Shown: piece by piece, positions 16,256-24,414 of the stretch
Layout of the letters: each line of letters starts with the position of its first letter
How positions within the stretch are numbered: position 1 is the first letter of the stretch
Assembly (NCBI GenBank): GCA_964427415.1
Contig: CAYRUH010000008.1
Location: forward strand, 1 to 64,000
DNA from: Lentisalinibacter sp964427415
Lineage (GTDB): Bacteria > Pseudomonadota > Gammaproteobacteria > Steroidobacterales > Woeseiaceae
Length of the DNA: 64,000 bases
Direction: 5' to 3'
The notes under the pieces: generated by a model
Told to the model about the DNA's origin: nothing
What the model saw: only the letters and a program-made list of their open reading frames with translations
Databases searched by the model: none
Position numbers and translations under genes: made by a program

Positions 16256-17014
16256 TCACCGTGGCACATCCACCTCCAGCGGGCGCTCGAGTCGGATGCC
16301 GTCCGGCGTAACGCGGGCGCCCCAGGCGAGCACTTGCACGCCCCCGGCCGCGGCCGCGGCGAGCGCATCCGCGTAGGCGGGATCGATCGCGCGGGCCGGC
16401 GCCACGACATCCACGTCGTCGCGTTGTACGCAGAAGACCAGAGCAGCGGCGTCGCCCGCCCGCAGGCGCTCTGCCAGCATGCGCATATGCGCCGATGCCC
16501 GTTTACTGACGGCGTCGGGGAACACGGCCCGGCGGCCGCTGACCGCCGCAGTGACGTTCTTGACCTCCACCCAGCAGGGCGGCTCGCCACTGAGCAGGAA
16601 ATCCGCCCGGCTGCGCGATTTCGGATATCTCGCCTCCCGGCGCAGGCCGCTTTTCTGCGCCACACGGTCCGCAGCAGGGTCTGCGGAACACTGCGGGCAA
16701 TAGTCGGCCAGCTCGGGGATGCGGCCCGCCTCCAGTGCTTCGCCGACGATGGCATTGGTGCGACCGGTGTGGATGCCGACCAGGGTACCGCCGGGCGTCT
16801 CCACCAGCTCCCACGTCCACGCGTAGCGGCGCCGCGGGTTATCCGAGTGGCTGAGCCAGATCCGCGAGCCGGGCTCGGCGCAGCCGGTCATGGCGCCCGT
16901 ATTCGGGCAGTGCACCGTGCACGCCTCCCCGGTGTCGGCGAACTCGACGTCGGCGAGAAAGCGTTTGTATCGGCGCACCAGGCGAGCCTCGCGCAGCGGG
17001 TGGGCGAACTCCAC
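16256..17014 (-). CDS. sfsA: SfsA family DNA-binding protein / sugar fermentation stimulation homologue
   Basis: The 252-residue protein has the family signatures RYKRFLADVEF near the N-terminus, HCPNTGAMTGCAEPGS and the nuclease-like RSRADFLL...CWVEVKNVT, followed by FPDAVSKRASAH. SfsA was described as a regulator of maltose metabolism in E. coli, and the fold suggests a nuclease; the true role is unclear. Compared with the E. coli protein there is an insertion of about 15-18 residues after PELADY that contains CPQC. It is divergent from the small secreted protein at 17119. Confidence 0.88.
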   Translation of the reverse strand: MEFAHPLREARLVRRYKRFLADVEFADTGEACTVHCPNTGAMTGCAEPGSRIWLSHSDNPRRRYAWTWELVETPGGTLVGIHTGRTNAIVGEALEAGRIPELADYCPQCSADPAADRVAQKSGLRREARYPKSRSRADFLLSGEPPCWVEVKNVTAAVSGRRAVFPDAVSKRASAHMRMLAERLRAGDAAALVFCVQRDDVDVVAPARAIDPAYADALAAAAAGGVQVLAWGARVTPDGIRLERPLEVDVPR

Positions 17015-17062
17015 GGCCTGCTCCTACAACAAAATTTCCAGCAAATCTACGCACTACGACGT

Positions 17063-17090
17063 TTTTACTCAATGCGGCCAGTGCTATATT
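17063..17090 (+). promoter_or_regulatory. candidate sigma-70 promoter for the 17119 gene
   Basis: TTTTAC at 17063-17068 is followed after 16 bases by TATATT at 17085-17090, which would place the start near 17097, 22 bases before the ATG at 17119. The segment is clearly more AT-rich than its surroundings. GGAG at about 17109 serves as ribosome-binding site. Confidence 0.5.
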
Positions 17091-17118
17091 CGGACCGGTT
17101 TCGAAGCGGAGAGCCGCC

Positions 17119-17418
17119 ATGCAGAGCCTGAAACTCACGCTTGCCACCGCGATGGTCAGTCTGATGCTCGCCCTGGGCAGTGCCGCCCACGGGGAGAGCC
17201 TCGACATGGGTGCCGGCAGTGCCATACTCACCGGCGGCGAGCGACCCACTCGGGGCATGACCATGCAGAAAGTGCAGTCGGACTGGGGACAGCCCACAAT
17301 GCGCCGCGCGCCGGTCGGTGAACCGCCGATCACGCGCTGGGAATACCCGCAGTTCGTGGTCTATTTCGAGCACAACCGGGTGATCCATGCGGTGCTGAAG
17401 CGCGGCAGCACAGGCTGA
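17119..17418 (+). CDS. small secreted protein of unknown function
   Basis: The 99-residue protein has a signal peptide (LTLATAMVSLMLALGSAAHG, cleavage probably after AHG). The mature part, about 75 residues, contains RGMTMQKVQSDWGQP and TRWEYPQFVVYFEHNRV. This resembles the pattern in SmpA/BamE-type and related small periplasmic proteins (G-M-T-x-x-x-V-x-x-x-x-G-x-P, then W-x-Y-x-x-x-x-V-x-F), so a BamE-like beta fold is possible. No lipobox cysteine is present. It precedes mfd, separated by a strong hairpin. Confidence 0.75.
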   Translation: MQSLKLTLATAMVSLMLALGSAAHGESLDMGAGSAILTGGERPTRGMTMQKVQSDWGQPTMRRAPVGEPPITRWEYPQFVVYFEHNRVIHAVLKRGSTG

Positions 17419-17530
17419 GTCCGCCTCCCGCCCGGTCTCATCGTCCTCCTCGCCTGCGGTTCTGCCTGCCCGCCGCCTCCGGCTGCGGAGTGACGGCGGC
17501 AACGGCGCGCCGCTTATGAGATACTAAGCA

Positions 17531-17584
17531 GCCGCCCGCAGGCGGCCCGCGCAGTACCGGGCTGCCTGCGGGCGGCCCCGTTTT
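17531..17584 (+). terminator. strong hairpin between the small secreted gene and mfd
   Basis: Bases 17531-17549 pair with 17558-17576 over 19 bp, with one G-T wobble and an 8-base loop (CGCAGTAC). The outer arm is GCCGCCCGCAGGC. CCCG and a TTTT tract follow at 17577-17584. It fits a rho-independent terminator for the upstream gene, although the T-tract is short. It ends only 11 bases before the mfd start, so if mfd is transcribed from upstream the hairpin would also lie in its leader. Confidence 0.65.
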
Positions 17585-17587
17585 CAT

Positions 17588-20500
17588 ATGACGATCCATT
17601 TGACCACCGTACTTCGCAGACCGGTTTTGCCTGCAACCGGCGCATCGCCCGTGCGCTGGGGCGGACTCGTGGGCGAGGCGGCTGCGCTGGCCATCGCCGA
17701 GGCTGCGGCACGCCATCCCGGACCGGTACTCGCCGTCGCCGCCTCTGCGCGTGAGGCGGATCGCCTCGAGGCGGCCCTCGGCTTCTTCGCCGGTGCCGAT
17801 ACCCCGGTGCTCCACTTCCCGGACTGGGAGACGCTGCCTTACGACAGCTTCTCCCCCCACCAGGACATCGTCTCCGAGCGCCTGGCGACACTGGCAGGAA
17901 TGCCGACGCTCATGCGGGGCATCGTCGTCGTTGCGGCGCCTTGCCTCATGCAGCAGCTGCCGCCCACGGACTATGTGGCGGCCCGCGCACTGTCGCTGCG
18001 CACCGGCGGGACCCTCGACCGGGACGAATTCATCCGCGGCCTCGAGGCCGGCGGCTACCTGCGCGTCCCGGAGGTCTCGGAGCACGGCGAGTTCGCCGTG
18101 CGCGGCGCCATCATCGACCTGTTTCCCATGGGCGCGAGCGAACCCTACCGCATCGATCTGTTCGACGAGGAGATCGACAGCCTGCGTGCTTTCGACCCGG
18201 AGACCCAGCTCTCCGGCCACACGCTGGAGAAGATCGAGATACTGCCGGCCCGGGAGGTGCCGCTGGATGCCGATGCCGTGCGCGGCTTCCGCCGCCGTTA
18301 CCGGGCCCGCTTCGCCGGCGAGGCGGCCCGGTCGCCGATCTACCGGGACGTCTCGGAAGGCATCGCCCACGGCGGCATCGAGTATTACCTGCCGTTGTTC
18401 TTCGACGAGACCGCGACGCTGCTCGACTATCTTCCGGCATCGACCCTGATTGTCGCCGGCACGGAACTGGACGACGCGCTGGCGGCGTTCCGCGCTGAGA
18501 TCGAGGAACGTCATGCCCTGGTCTGCCTTGATCCGGACCGACCCGTGCTCGATCCGGACGAGGCGTTCCTGCCGGTGGACGCCGCGCGCGAGCGGCTCGC
18601 CGGACGCCCCCGCATTGTGCTTTCAGGCAACAAACCGCTGCCGGGCGAAGGCGAGAACTTCGGCGCCAGGCCGATTCCCGTGCTGCGGCTGGACAGCCGG
18701 CGGGAGGAAGCGGCAGGCGCCCTCACGGCCTTCCTGGACGGCTTCGACGGGCGGGTGCTGTTCACCGCGGAGTCGCCGGGCCGGCGGGAAGCGCTGGCCG
18801 ACCTGCTCGCAGACCTGAAACGGCCGCCGACACGGCTCGCGGACTGGCAGGCGTTCACTGCCACGGAAGATCCGCTGGCCATTGCCCTCGGCCCCCTCGA
18901 AAACGGCGTTATATTGCCCGCAGCCGGTATCGCCGTCGTCCCGGAGCAGAGCCTGTTCGGCGAGCGGGCGCGGCAGGCGAGCCGGCGGCGGCGCGCGAGC
19001 CGCGACCCCGAGAACATCATCCGCCAGTTAAGCGACCTGCGCGAAGGCGCGCCGGTGGTGCACGAGGAATACGGCGTGGGCCGCTACCTGGGCCTGACGA
19101 CGCTGGAGGTGGGCGACATACCGGCCGAATTCCTCACCCTCGAGTATGCGGATGGCGACAAACTTTACGTGCCCGTGCATTCGCTGCACCTGATCTCCCG
19201 CTACACCGGCGCCTCCCCGGAGCAGGCCCCGCTGCATCGCCTGGGCAGCGATCAGTGGGAGCGGGCGAAACGCCGGGCTGCGGAGAAGGTGCGCGATGTC
19301 GCTGCCGAACTGCTGGACGTCTATGCCCGCCGCGCGGCCCGTCCCGGCCACGCGTTCCGGCTGGAGGAACACGACTACCGGGCCTTCGAGTCGGATTTCC
19401 CGTTCGAGCCCACCGAGGATCAGCAGCGCGTGATCGACGAGGTCCTGAGCGACATGCGCACCGCCAGTTCCATGGACCGGGTTGTGTGCGGCGACGTCGG
19501 CTTCGGCAAAACCGAGGTGGCGCTCAGGGCCGCATTCGTCGCCGTGCAGGCCGGCAAGCAGGTGGCCATGCTGGTGCCGACCACCCTGCTCGCCCAGCAG
19601 CATTGCCAGACTTTCCGCGACCGCTTCGCTGACTGGCCGGTTCGCATCGAGGTGCTGTCCCGGTTCCGTTCCCGCAAGGATAGCGAAAGCGTGCTGGCCG
19701 ACGTGTCGGCGGGCAGAGTGGACATCGTCATCGCCACCCACAAGCTGTTGCAGCACACCTCGCTGTTCAGGGATCTCGGTCTCGTGATCGTGGACGAGGA
19801 ACACCGTTTCGGCGTGCGGCACAAGGAGGCGCTGAAGGCACTGCGTGCGGACGTGGACGTGCTCACGCTGACGGCGACGCCAATTCCGCGAACGCTGAAC
19901 ATGGCGCTGGGCGGCCTGCGGGAGCTGTCGCTGATCACCACGCCGCCGTCGGAACGCCTGGCCGTGAAGACCTTCGTCAGCCAGTGGAACGATGCCATGG
20001 TGCGCGAGGCGTGCCTGCGCGAGATCAAGCGGGGCGGCCAGGTCTACTTCGTGCACAACCGGGTGGAAGACATCGAGCGGGTGCGCGAGAAGCTGGTCGA
20101 ACTGGTGCCGGAGGCGGACATCCGGGTGGGGCACGGCCAGATGCCCGAGCGCGAACTCGAACAGGTGATGCTGGATTTCTATCACCGCCGCTTCAACGTC
20201 CTGCTCTGCACCACCATCATCGAGAGCGGCATCGACGTGCCGACGGCGAATACCATCATTATCAACCGGGCGGACCGCTTCGGCCTGGCTCAGTTGCACC
20301 AGCTGCGCGGCCGGGTTGGACGCTCCCACCACCGCGCCTACGCCTACCTGATCGCACCGCCGAAGACCGCCATGACGCCGGATGCGGTGAAGCGGCTGGA
20401 GGCAATCGACTCGCTGGAGGACCTGGGCGCCGGCTTCGCGCTCGCCAGCCACGACCTGGAGATTCGCGGCGCCGGCGAGCTGCTGGGCGACGAGCAGAGC

Positions 20501-21070
20501 GGGCAGATCCAGGAGATCGGCTTCGCGCTGTACACCGAGATGCTGCAGCGCGCCGTGGAGAGCCTGCGCCGGGGCGATCAGCCGGACTTCGACAGGCCCC
20601 TGCACGGCGGCGTCGAGATCAACCTGCACTGCGCCGCCCTGCTGCCCGCCGACTACGTGCCGGACGTACATCTGCGCCTGGTACTCTACAAACGCATCGC
20701 CGGCACCGGCAACGCCGCCGATCTCCGGGAGCTGCAGGTGGAGCTCATCGACCGCTTCGGCCTGCTGCCGGAACCAGCCCGCCGTCTGATGCAGGTGGCC
20801 GAGCTGCGCATCGCGGCCGAGCCGCTGGGCGTCCGCAAAATCGACGTGGGCCCGGAAGGCGGCTCTGTGCAGTTCGGCCCGGAACCGGCCGTGCAACCGA
20901 TCACGCTCATCGAACTCATCCAGGAGCCGGGCAGCATCTACCGCCTGAAGAACGACGACCGGCTGAACTTCCGAACGCCGCTGCCGCAGATCGACGACCG
21001 GGTGCATCAACTGCATGCCCTGCTCGCCCGGCTGGCGGCTGGCGCGCGGCCGGAGGCGATGGCAAGCTAG
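17588..21070 (+). CDS. mfd: transcription-repair coupling factor
   Basis: The 1160-residue protein removes stalled RNA polymerase and recruits UvrA to damage. N-terminal UvrB-like modules run to about residue 330. The RNA polymerase-interacting domain around 470-545 contains GAPVVHEEYGVGRYLGL. The RecG-like translocase has Walker A GDVGFGKTEVAL, the DEEHRFG box (DEExQ-type box II) and TATPIPRTLNMAL. The C-terminal TRCF domain follows. No clear Shine-Dalgarno precedes the ATG at 17588, which lies just after a long hairpin. Confidence 0.96.
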   Translation: MTIHLTTVLRRPVLPATGASPVRWGGLVGEAAALAIAEAAARHPGPVLAVAASAREADRLEAALGFFAGADTPVLHFPDWETLPYDSFSPHQDIVSERLATLAGMPTLMRGIVVVAAPCLMQQLPPTDYVAARALSLRTGGTLDRDEFIRGLEAGGYLRVPEVSEHGEFAVRGAIIDLFPMGASEPYRIDLFDEEIDSLRAFDPETQLSGHTLEKIEILPAREVPLDADAVRGFRRRYRARFAGEAARSPIYRDVSEGIAHGGIEYYLPLFFDETATLLDYLPASTLIVAGTELDDALAAFRAEIEERHALVCLDPDRPVLDPDEAFLPVDAARERLAGRPRIVLSGNKPLPGEGENFGARPIPVLRLDSRREEAAGALTAFLDGFDGRVLFTAESPGRREALADLLADLKRPPTRLADWQAFTATEDPLAIALGPLENGVILPAAGIAVVPEQSLFGERARQASRRRRASRDPENIIRQLSDLREGAPVVHEEYGVGRYLGLTTLEVGDIPAEFLTLEYADGDKLYVPVHSLHLISRYTGASPEQAPLHRLGSDQWERAKRRAAEKVRDVAAELLDVYARRAARPGHAFRLEEHDYRAFESDFPFEPTEDQQRVIDEVLSDMRTASSMDRVVCGDVGFGKTEVALRAAFVAVQAGKQVAMLVPTTLLAQQHCQTFRDRFADWPVRIEVLSRFRSRKDSESVLADVSAGRVDIVIATHKLLQHTSLFRDLGLVIVDEEHRFGVRHKEALKALRADVDVLTLTATPIPRTLNMALGGLRELSLITTPPSERLAVKTFVSQWNDAMVREACLREIKRGGQVYFVHNRVEDIERVREKLVELVPEADIRVGHGQMPERELEQVMLDFYHRRFNVLLCTTIIESGIDVPTANTIIINRADRFGLAQLHQLRGRVGRSHHRAYAYLIAPPKTAMTPDAVKRLEAIDSLEDLGAGFALASHDLEIRGAGELLGDEQSGQIQEIGFALYTEMLQRAVESLRRGDQPDFDRPLHGGVEINLHCAALLPADYVPDVHLRLVLYKRIAGTGNAADLRELQVELIDRFGLLPEPARRLMQVAELRIAAEPLGVRKIDVGPEGGSVQFGPEPAVQPITLIELIQEPGSIYRLKNDDRLNFRTPLPQIDDRVHQLHALLARLAAGARPEAMAS

Positions 21071-21074
21071 CGCG

Positions 21075-22127
21075 ATGATCACACCGCTCATCGAGACACG
21101 CCGATCCGGGATCCTCCTCGCTGCACCCGCGCTGGCCGCCGTTGCCGCCCTGTTCGCCACGGGCGCGCTCCTGGCGCAGCAACAACCGGCGGCCGGGACG
21201 GCGACCGCCACCGAGGAGCCTGACGGCCAAACCACCGAGGAGCTCGATCAATACCGCGTGGAGCTGATCGTTTTCGAGTACGGCGACGCCCTCGCCGGCA
21301 CCACCGAGGACTGGTCTGCGCCCGCCGCCGAGGAGCCGTCCGAGGAGACTGCGGCCGACGACGAGACCGCCGGCCAGGCGGGAGGCACTGAGACCGAAGC
21401 GGGTGCGGGCGCCCTCCCGGGCGAACGGCAGGAGCCGCGTGCCTCCGAGGACGCCACCTCGACGGAGCCGCCGGAGGACAGGGCTGGCCGGACCGGCGCC
21501 GTCGGAGATCAGCCTGAGGAGCCGGTTTTCCGCTTCATGCCGCTGCCGGAAGAGGAGCTGCAACTGGGCGATCTCTACCGGAAGCTCGGCAATACCGAGG
21601 GCTACCAACCGCTGCTGCACGTCGCCTGGCAGCAGCCGGGCTACGAACCGGAGGCAGCCCGGGCGCTGGATCTCTCCCGGCTGGCCGAGTTGCCGGACCG
21701 GCTGCGCGGCGAGGTTCGGCTGTACCGGTCGCGCTTCCTGCATCTGGAGCTGGACCTGGAACTGTGGTCAACGCGGGGCCCGCCCCTGCCCGGGACGACC
21801 GCGGCCGAGCCGCTATTGCCGAACGGAAGCAGGTCGGACCAGGCAAGGCCGGACCAGCGAAGGCCGGACCAGCGAAGGCAAGGCAGGCGGGACACAGGCG
21901 AGCCGCTGAGTGCGCTGCAGCCGGACGTGTACCGACTCAGTCAGCGCCGCAAGCTGCGCAGCGGCGAACTCCATTACTACGATCATCCCCGCTACGCCGT
22001 GCTGGCGAGAGTCACGCCGGTGGAACCGGCGGCAGAGCCCGCCACGGAACCCGCCGTGGATCCCGGCAGCGGACCGGGAGAGGCGACCGTCCCGGACCGG
22101 GCCGAGGCCGCCTCCGCGACCCGCTGA
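21075..22127 (+). CDS. CsiV-like protein
   Basis: The protein of 350 residues starts at ATG 21075, 4 bases after the mfd stop, and has an N-terminal signal or membrane segment (GILLAAPALAAVAALFATGA). The segment YRVELIVFEY followed later by FRFMPLPEEELQLGDLYRKL, YQPLLHVAWQQPGY and VRLYRSRFLHLELDLELW matches the CsiV family, periplasmic proteins found after mfd in many gammaproteobacteria and linked to peptidoglycan or cell-shape phenotypes in some. A Glu/Ala/Thr-rich insert (about residues 40-155) and a short repeat at 254-268 interrupt it, so this member is longer than usual. Confidence 0.75.
   Translation: MITPLIETRRSGILLAAPALAAVAALFATGALLAQQQPAAGTATATEEPDGQTTEELDQYRVELIVFEYGDALAGTTEDWSAPAAEEPSEETAADDETAGQAGGTETEAGAGALPGERQEPRASEDATSTEPPEDRAGRTGAVGDQPEEPVFRFMPLPEEELQLGDLYRKLGNTEGYQPLLHVAWQQPGYEPEAARALDLSRLAELPDRLRGEVRLYRSRFLHLELDLELWSTRGPPLPGTTAAEPLLPNGSRSDQARPDQRRPDQRRQGRRDTGEPLSALQPDVYRLSQRRKLRSGELHYYDHPRYAVLARVTPVEPAAEPATEPAVDPGSGPGEATVPDRAEAASATR
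21836..21880 (+). repeat. 15-bp tandem repeat inside the CsiV-like gene
   Basis: Three units are present: GGACCAGGCAAGGCC (21836-21850), GGACCAGCGAAGGCC (21851-21865) and GGACCAGCGAAGGCA (21866-21880). In the reading frame they give the five-residue repeat around RPDQR. The array falls in a hydrophilic linker between conserved segments. Confidence 0.85.
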
Positions 22128-22132
22128 CGCGA

Positions 22133-23026
22133 TCAGTGCTCGGCCGACGAGCCCTGGGCGAGGGCTTGCATGACGAAATCGTTCGCGTCCTGCCCGGTCT
22201 CGGGCAGCGCCGCGGTCACCGTGCAATGAACGGTGACGAAACGGCCCAACGGCGAGTGCGGGTGATGGATGCCGAGATCGCCTACCTGACGGGTGATTGA
22301 ATCGGCGAAGGCCCGCACCGCGGCCTCATCGCCGCCGTGCACCAGCGCTACGACACAGTCCTCCTCCAGCCGGGAAGCGATATCGCTGGCCCGCCGCAGG
22401 CGCCGGGTGATGCAGCGCGCTACGCGCCGGATCATGGACTCGGTGGCGTGCCGGCCGAAGGTATCGAGATAGGCCCGGAATGCCTGGATACGGAACACCA
22501 GCAGCGAGAGCCGGTGGCCTTCCCGGCGGGCCAGTGCCCAATCGTGTGACAGCACCCCGTCAAAGAACGGACGCGGCGCGAGTCCCGTCGCCGCATCCCT
22601 CCTCTGCGTTGCGGGCAGGGTCTCGGACGGACTCGGAGGACCATCGGCCGCCTGTGCCTCGCCCTGACGCAACGAGAGGTGGCAGGCCGCGTACTCCCTG
22701 CCCTCGGATGCGTTCAGCGGCGTCACACACAGGGACAGAGGCGCTCCCGGCTCGTCCGGCGTCCCAGGATAGACGGTGAGGTAGATCGGCTGCCGGTCCG
22801 CCAGCGCCCGGGCCAGCCGCGGCCAGTCGTCGCGACCGCCGGTGGCGTGGAGTATTTTCTTCAGGTTCTGGCCCGACAGTTCACCCGGACTGAGTCGTGC
22901 GAGCTCGCCGAACGCCGGGTTGAAGAAAACCGCCTGCCAGTCCTCACCGTGCCTCGCAACCACCATCACCCCCTCGGGCAGACCGAGCAGGAGCGATTCC
23001 AGCAGGCTCTTGGAGAGGGATTTCAT
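22133..23026 (-). CDS. PAS protein with degenerate GGDEF domain
   Basis: The 297-residue soluble protein has an N-terminal PAS-like domain (LGLPEGVMVVARHGEDWQ, FFNPAFGEL, about residues 8-115) and a C-terminal GGDEF-like fold (DAATGLAPRPFFDGVLSHDW at about 142, LSLLVFRIQAFRAYLDTFG, RRASDIASRL). The catalytic GG(D/E)EF is replaced by RLEED, so diguanylate cyclase activity is unlikely. It may be a receptor or a scaffold. It begins 6 bases after the mtnP-like stop, so it is probably cotranscribed with purine salvage genes. Its stop is 5 bases from the convergent CsiV-like gene. Confidence 0.75.
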   Translation of the reverse strand: MKSLSKSLLESLLLGLPEGVMVVARHGEDWQAVFFNPAFGELARLSPGELSGQNLKKILHATGGRDDWPRLARALADRQPIYLTVYPGTPDEPGAPLSLCVTPLNASEGREYAACHLSLRQGEAQAADGPPSPSETLPATQRRDAATGLAPRPFFDGVLSHDWALARREGHRLSLLVFRIQAFRAYLDTFGRHATESMIRRVARCITRRLRRASDIASRLEEDCVVALVHGGDEAAVRAFADSITRQVGDLGIHHPHSPLGRFVTVHCTVTAALPETGQDANDFVMQALAQGSSAEH

Positions 23027-23032
23027 CGGCTC

Positions 23033-23815
23033 TCAGGCATCCTCCGGTGTCGGCGCGGCGGCGAGGGCGATCAGCGCCAGCGCCACGCGGCTGGCCGCTT
23101 CGGCGCCACGCTGGAGGTTCTCCTGCAGATCCGCGTGTATCGCCGCCTCACCGCGGCCGGCCGCGCGGTTGACCAGCACCGCCAGGCAAGCGTATTCGAG
23201 CGCAAGCTCCCGTGCCAGCGCCGCCTCCGGCATACCCGTCATGCCGATGTACTCAACGCCGTCCCGGGCGAGTCGGTTCACCTCGGCCCGGGTCTCGAGC
23301 CGTGGTCCCTGGGTGACGCCGTAGATGCCGCCGGCGCGACAGGGAATGGCCAGCGCGGCAGCGCGGCTGATCAGCATCTGGCGCAGGCACGCATCATAGG
23401 GCTCGGTGAAGTCGACGTGCTCCAGCGGGCCGGACTCGCCATCGAAGAAAGTGGACTCCCGGCCCCAGCTGTAATCGATGAGCTGGTCCGGGACCGCGAG
23501 CGCACCCAGCGGCGGCTCCGCGGGGACGACCCCGACGGCGTTGACCGCGATCACGCGGCACACACCCAGCTGGTCCAGTGCCCACAGGTTGGCCCGGTAA
23601 TTCACCCGATGAGGTGCAATGTCGTGGCGGTCGCCGTGCCGGGACAGGAACCAGAAGCGCTCGCCCTGCGTGGCCAGCTCCATGAACGGCGCGGACGGCG
23701 GGCCGAACGGCGTACTCATCTCCCGGGTGTCAACCACTTCCACGCCGGGCATGCGCTCCAGCCCGGAGCCGCCGATCACTGCGATACCGCTGTCGCGCAT
23801 CATCTCGTCCATCAC
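23033..23815 (-). CDS. S-methyl-5'-thioinosine phosphorylase
   Basis: This 260-residue protein is a trimeric-type purine phosphorylase (PNP/MTAP family 2). The sequence IAVIGGSGLERM, then FLSRHGDRHDIAPHRVNYRANLWAL, AVNAVGVV, TQGPRLETRAEV and GMTGMPEAALARELAL closely matches the Pseudomonas methylthioinosine phosphorylase, which converts methylthioinosine to hypoxanthine and methylthioribose 1-phosphate. MTAP enzymes instead have M(T/S)xxPE-VLAKE. The start is uncertain among GTG 23815, ATG 23812, ATG 23803 and ATG 23800; the last fits the family length best. It follows hpt in the same operon, which would recycle its hypoxanthine. Confidence 0.85.
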   Translation of the reverse strand: MMDEMMRDSGIAVIGGSGLERMPGVEVVDTREMSTPFGPPSAPFMELATQGERFWFLSRHGDRHDIAPHRVNYRANLWALDQLGVCRVIAVNAVGVVPAEPPLGALAVPDQLIDYSWGRESTFFDGESGPLEHVDFTEPYDACLRQMLISRAAALAIPCRAGGIYGVTQGPRLETRAEVNRLARDGVEYIGMTGMPEAALARELALEYACLAVLVNRAAGRGEAAIHADLQENLQRGAEAASRVALALIALAAAPTPEDA

Positions 23816-23848
23816 CTCGCCATCACCTCGCCATCACCTCGCCATCAC
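23811..23848. repeat. 11-bp tandem repeat at the hpt-mtnP junction
   Basis: The unit ATCACCTCGCC is present in three perfect copies (23811-23821, 23822-23832, 23833-23843) plus ATCAC (23844-23848). On the coding strand each unit reads GGCGAGGTGAT, and so supplies a GAGG Shine-Dalgarno-like core and a GTGATG start-like string. The array begins within the hpt stop codon and ends at the start of the phosphorylase gene. Confidence 0.9.
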
Positions 23849-24414
23849 AGGGGGTCCTGCAGCGCATACAGCCCCGGCAGTTCCCGCCAGCGTCCCTGAT
23901 AGTCCATGCCGCAGCCGACGATGTAACGGTCGGGCACCAGCAAACCGCAGAAGTCCGGGCTGAACGGCGTTGCGCGATGAGGCAGATCCTTCACGGTGAG
24001 CACGCAGGTGAGCACCTCCTCCGCCCCGGCATCGCGGCAATGATTCGCCACCGCCGCCAGCGTGACACCCTCGTCGAGGATGTCGTCGACGATGAGCACG
24101 GCACGGCCGGTCAGCGGCGTCTCCGGCAGCGCATGCCAGCGCAGCTCCCCACCCTTCGCCCCACGGCGATAGCGCCCCACACGCAGCGTGTCGTGCACGT
24201 GGGGGATGGGGAGCCGGCGCGAGATCTCGGCGGCAGGCATGCGCCCGCCCTGCAGCACGGCGACGACTACGGGTTCCCGACCGGCCAGGCGCGCGGCAAT
24301 GGCGGCGGCCAGCCGATCGAAGGCGGCGGCCACCTCCTTCGGACTGGCGATGCGCACGGCGCCCGCCGGGATGCGAACGTCGCCAACCTGTCCGTACGAG
24401 ACGTCGTCAGGCAT
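23845..24414 (-). CDS. hypoxanthine-guanine phosphoribosyltransferase
   Basis: The 189-residue type I phosphoribosyltransferase has the PRPP-binding motif VLIVDDILDEGVTL (about 108-121) and the substrate loop VVAVLQGGRMPAAEI. The C-terminal VPDRYIVGCGMDYQGRWREL matches the hypoxanthine/guanine subfamily. It converts hypoxanthine or guanine plus PRPP to IMP or GMP. Its ATG at 24414 overlaps the nagZ stop by 8 bases. Next to methylthioinosine phosphorylase it forms a likely methylthioadenosine/purine salvage pair. Confidence 0.9.
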   Translation of the reverse strand: MPDDVSYGQVGDVRIPAGAVRIASPKEVAAAFDRLAAAIAARLAGREPVVVAVLQGGRMPAAEISRRLPIPHVHDTLRVGRYRRGAKGGELRWHALPETPLTGRAVLIVDDILDEGVTLAAVANHCRDAGAEEVLTCVLTVKDLPHRATPFSPDFCGLLVPDRYIVGCGMDYQGRWRELPGLYALQDPL

